This document shows positions 6,699-9,683 of a stretch of DNA of 9,683 bases, piece after piece. Positions within the stretch are counted from its first letter, which is position 1; every line of letters begins with the position of its first letter. Source of the stretch: CAYTQK01 sp964439745 (GTDB taxonomy: Bacteria; Desulfobacterota; Desulfobacteria; Desulfobacterales; Desulfosudaceae); contig CAYTQK010000115.1 of NCBI GenBank assembly GCA_964439745.1, positions 1 to 9,683 on the forward strand, written 5' to 3'. A model generated the notes under the pieces. It was not told the DNA's origin. It saw only the letters and a list, made by a program, of their open reading frames with translations, and searched no databases. A program made the position numbers and the translations under genes.

Positions 6699-9683
6699 CT
6701 ACATGCCGGCCGCCACGGCCGCCTTGATCTGTGTGTCCCGAAAATGCTTCATGTCAATGGCCTTCTGCGGGCAGCCGGCCGCGCAGGTGCCGCAGCCCTT
6801 GCACAGGGCCGGGATGTTCTCCGCCCGGAACCCCAGTCCTTCCACCGGCTGCAGCCGGATGGCCCCGAAGGCGCAGACACTCTCGCACAGGCCGCAGCCG
6901 ATGCACAGGTCGGCGTCCACCTCCGAGACGATCGGCTCAATGGCGATCTGTTCCCGCGACAGCACCGTCGCCGCCCGGGCCGCCGCCGCCTGCGCCTGGG
7001 CGATGCACTCGTCCAGGAACTTGGGATAGTGGGCCAGCCCGCAGATAAATATTCCGTCGGTGGCGCAGTCCACCGGTCGCAGCTTGGCGTGGGCCTCGGC
7101 CAGGAAGTTCTCGGCGTTGACCGAGACCTTGAACTGCCGCGTCAGCTCCGTGTTCTCGGCCGCTTCCAGGGCCGTGGCCAGGTTGACCAGGTCGGCCGCG
7201 ATGGCCAGGTCACGGCCCAGCACCGGGTCCGGCACGGTCACGGTCAGGCCCTCGCCTGTCTGGCTGACCTGCGGGGGGCGCTCCGGGGTATAGCGGATGA
7301 ACATCACTCCCAGCTGCCGGGCCTGCTGGTAGAGTCGTTCTTTTTCGCCGTAGGTGCGGATGTCACGGTAGAGGATGTAGACCTGGCGGTCGGGCCGCTC
7401 TTCCTTCAGCCGGATGGCGCTCTCGATGGAGGCGGTGCAGCAGATCTTGGAGCAGTAGGGCCGGTTTTCATCCCGGGAACCCACGCACTGGATAAAGACG
7501 ATGCTGGCGGCCGTCTCCAGGCCGGGATGATCCCAGAGATCGTGCCAGCGGGTGACCCGGTCGCTCTGGTGATAGAGATATTCGTCGGTGTCGGCCGGGT
7601 GCCCGCCCGTGGCCAGCACGGCGATGCCGTGGGACAGGGTCTGTTCCCCGGCCGGGGTCTTGACGGTGGTTTCAAAATTGCCGATAAAACCCGAGACCCT
7701 GGTGATCTCGGCCGCGGTCAGCACGGTGATGTCGTCCCGGCTGGTGACCTCCTCAATCAGGGCGTCGACGTACCGCCGGGCGGCCTCGTCCTTGACGTAC
7801 TGCCGCACGGCCCCGCCCAGCTGCTCGGACCGTTCCACCAGCGTCGCCGGAAATCCCTGGTCGGCCAGGCTCCGGGCCGCCGTCAGCCCGGCCGGGCCGC
7901 CGCCCACCACCAGCACCGGCCGCTCGATGTCCACCGTGGCCGCGGTCAGCGGCTCCAGCCGGCCGGCCCGGGCCACGGCCATGGCGATGAGATCCTTGGC
8001 CTTGGCCGTGGCGATGTCCCGGTTATGGGAATGCACCCAGGTGCACTGGTTGCGGATATTGGCCATCTCGAACAGGTAGGGGTTCAGCCCGGCGTCCCGC
8101 AGGGTCTCCTGGAAAAGCGGCTCGTGGGTCCGCGGCGTGCAGGCCGCCACCACCACCCGGTTCAGGTCCTGCTCGGCGATCACCTGGATCATCTTGTCCT
8201 GGGTATCCTGGCTGCAAGTGAACAGGTTCTCTTCCACGTAGGCCACCTGGGGCAGGGAACGGGCGTACTCGGCCAGGGCCGGTACATCTGCGATGCCGCC
8301 GATGTTGGAGCCGCAGTTGCAGACAAATACCCCGATCCGGGGCTCCTGGCCGGCCACCTCCCGCTCCGGCGGAAACTCCCGCGTACTGACCTGCTCCCCC
8401 CGGGCCGACGCCAGCAGGCGGCCGGCACTCTCGGCCGCGGCACTGGCCTCCATGACCGAGTCGGGAATGTCCTTGCACCCCCGGGCCACCCCGGCCGCGA
8501 AGATCCCCGGCCGGGTGGTGGCCACCGGCGACAATGCCGCGGTGGCGATGAACCGCGAGGGGTTCAGCTCAATGCCCAGGGTCTCGGCCAGCACGGCCGT
8601 CTTCGGCGCGGCCTCCATGCCCACCGACAGCACCATCAGGTCGAAATTTTCCTCGATGATCCGGCCGCCCTCGTCCACGTACCGGGCCGTCAGGGTGCCG
8701 TCCGGGGCCTCGGTGATGGTGTGGATCCGCGACCGCACAAAGCGCACTCCCTCTTCCTTGGCCCGCTCGTAATATTTCTCAAAGTCCTTGCCATAGGTGC
8801 GCATGTCCATCATGAAGATGGTGGCCGCCACCTCCCCGGGCACGTGCTCGGGCGTCATCATGGCCTCTTTCAGGGCGTACATGCAGCAGACCGAGGAGCA
8901 GTAGGGGTTGTCGCAGCGGTTGAAGTCCCGCGAACCAACGCACTGCAGCCAGGCGATCCGCTCCGGTACCGCCCCGTCCGAGGGACGCTTCAGCTCCCCG
9001 CCCAGGGGACCGCCCGAAGAGAGCATCCGCTCGTACTCCAGGCTGGTGACCACGTTGGGCAGGGCGGCGTACTGGTAGTTGTCCAGGCCGGCCGGATCAA
9101 AAGCCTGCATGCCGGTGGTCACGATGACCGCCCCCACCGACAGGGTCAGCTCCCGCTCGGTGTCGTCAAAGTTGATCGCCCCGGCCGGGCAGAACTTCTC
9201 GCAGGCCTGGCACTTGCCCTTTTCAAAATAGATGCAGTTGTCCGCGTCGATGGCGTACTTCAGCGGCACCGCCTGGGGATAGGGCACGTAAATGGCCTTG
9301 CGCACCGTCAAACCCTCTTCGTATTCGTCGGATACCTTGCGGGGGCACTTCTCCGCGCAGACCCCGCAGGCGATACACTTGTCCATGTCCACGTAGCGCG
9401 GCTTCTGCCGCACCGTGGCGGTGAAATCTCCCGCTTCCCCCGTCAATCCCGTGACTTCCGACAGGGTCAGTAACTCGATGTTCAAATGCCGGCCGACCTC
9501 GACCAGTTTCGGGGAGATAATTCACATGGCGCAGTCGTTGGTGGGAAAGGTCTTGTCCAGCTGCGCCATCGCCCCGCCAATGGCCGGCGATGACTCCACC
9601 AGGTAGACGTAAAATCCCGCGTTGGCCAGGTCCAGCGCCGACTGCATCCCCGTGATACCGCCGCCGACCACCAGCACCGCGCC
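6699..9683 (-). CDS. hdrA: HdrA-type tandem flavo-iron-sulfur selenoprotein, copy 1 (5' end outside window)
   Basis: Cytoplasmic electron-transfer subunit of the CoB-CoM heterodisulfide reductase A family, whose FAD is the bifurcation site in known Hdr complexes. The window holds 994 codons plus stop TAG; comparison with copy 2 suggests only about 8 N-terminal residues are missing. The frame begins in the Rossmann motif GGGITGM and passes an in-frame TGA at 9522-9524 (in-window residue 54) in NDCAM-U-II, where homologues have Cys, so I read it as selenocysteine. In order (in-window numbering): FAD domain; inserted two-cluster ferredoxin (C103, C106, C109, C113; then C150, C158, C161, C165 with an enlarged first gap); CVGSRD...YCSSVCC cluster motif; a second HdrA unit starting GVFVCNCGSN, second Rossmann GGGPAG, second CVGSRD...YCSKICC; C-terminal ferredoxin with CIGCGLC and CKGCGTC. 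Thus two HdrA-like units are fused. First gene of the visible operon; mvhD copy 1 follows after 14 nt. GC looks higher than in copy 2. Family certain; partner unknown. Confidence 0.93.
9489..9524 (-). promoter_or_regulatory. UGA-Sec codon with candidate bacterial SECIS hairpin in hdrA copy 1
   Basis: The TGA codon occupies 9522-9524. After 15 nt, a hairpin at 9489-9506 can form: CUGGUC pairs with GGCCGG (6 bp, two of them G-U) around loop GAGGUC, which starts with G. Position and loop match the usual bacterial SECIS rules (apical loop roughly 16-37 nt after UGA, G among its first two bases). The same hairpin with the same spacing recurs in hdrA copy 2. The segment also encodes the conserved LVEVGR peptide, so part of the conservation is protein-driven. 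No folding energy was computed. Confidence 0.68.

Noticed and set aside
6744..9473. A 909-codon open frame on the plus strand opposite hdrA copy 1, and shorter ones opposite the other genes
   Set aside because: The opposite strand encodes an unmistakable HdrA; the plus-strand frame is rich in His, Gly, Arg and Gln without known motifs, as expected for a shadow of a GC-rich gene.
2527..9524. The four in-frame TGA codons as frameshifts, sequencing errors or pseudogene stops
   Set aside because: All four hit conserved cysteine positions in two families, the frame is kept on both sides, and each has a suitable downstream hairpin.
1..9683. CRISPR array, tRNA, rRNA, insertion sequence or attachment site
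   Set aside because: No repeated spacer pattern, RNA gene motif, transposase or terminal inverted repeat was seen; almost all bases are coding.

Overview
The window is a single run of minus-strand genes with no credible gene on the plus strand. Transcription runs from the right edge to the left edge. In order the genes are: a long HdrA-type flavo-iron-sulfur protein (hdrA copy 1, start just outside the window), an MvhD-type protein (copy 1), a second long HdrA (copy 2), a second short MvhD (FlxD-like), an FrhB-like iron-sulfur protein (FlxC position), an AsrA/HydB-like iron-sulfur protein (FlxB-like), and the first 85 codons of a FAD/NAD(P)-binding oxidoreductase (FlxA-like). The last five genes match the known hdrA-flxDCBA order of flavin-oxidoreductase/heterodisulfide-reductase (Flx-Hdr) electron-bifurcation loci, preceded here by an additional hdrA-mvhD pair. 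No hdrB or hdrC lies inside the window.

The key feature is that four of the seven genes are interrupted by one in-frame UGA, each exactly where the family has a conserved cysteine. In both HdrA proteins the motif DCAM-C-I becomes DCAM-U-(V/I); in both MvhD proteins the motif G-C-HPG-x-CHY becomes G-U-HPG-E-CHY. Each UGA is followed at 15 or 16 nt by a short hairpin with a G early in the apical loop, as expected for bacterial SECIS elements. Ordinary ORF calling would split all four genes; I annotate them as continuous selenoprotein genes.

The likely host is a strict anaerobe with a selenocysteine system, most probably a Desulfobacterota (former Deltaproteobacteria) sulfate reducer or syntroph. 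This follows from the long tandem HdrA, selenocysteine HdrA/MvhD and Flx gene order, and is inference. GC estimated by eye from sampled lines is about 60% on the left and about 66% in hdrA copy 1.

Working model: FlxA oxidises or reduces NAD(P)H, FlxB/FlxC carry electrons through [4Fe-4S] clusters, the MvhD proteins hand them to HdrA, and the HdrA FAD sites split or confurcate electrons between a low-potential ferredoxin and a second, unidentified partner. The genes are tightly spaced (4-nt overlap flxB/flxA, 1-nt overlap flxD/flxC, gaps of 14, 14, 63 and 75 nt). A candidate internal promoter sits in the 63-nt gap before hdrA copy 2, and a perfect inverted repeat in the 75-nt gap before flxD. 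No non-coding stretch exceeds 300 bases.
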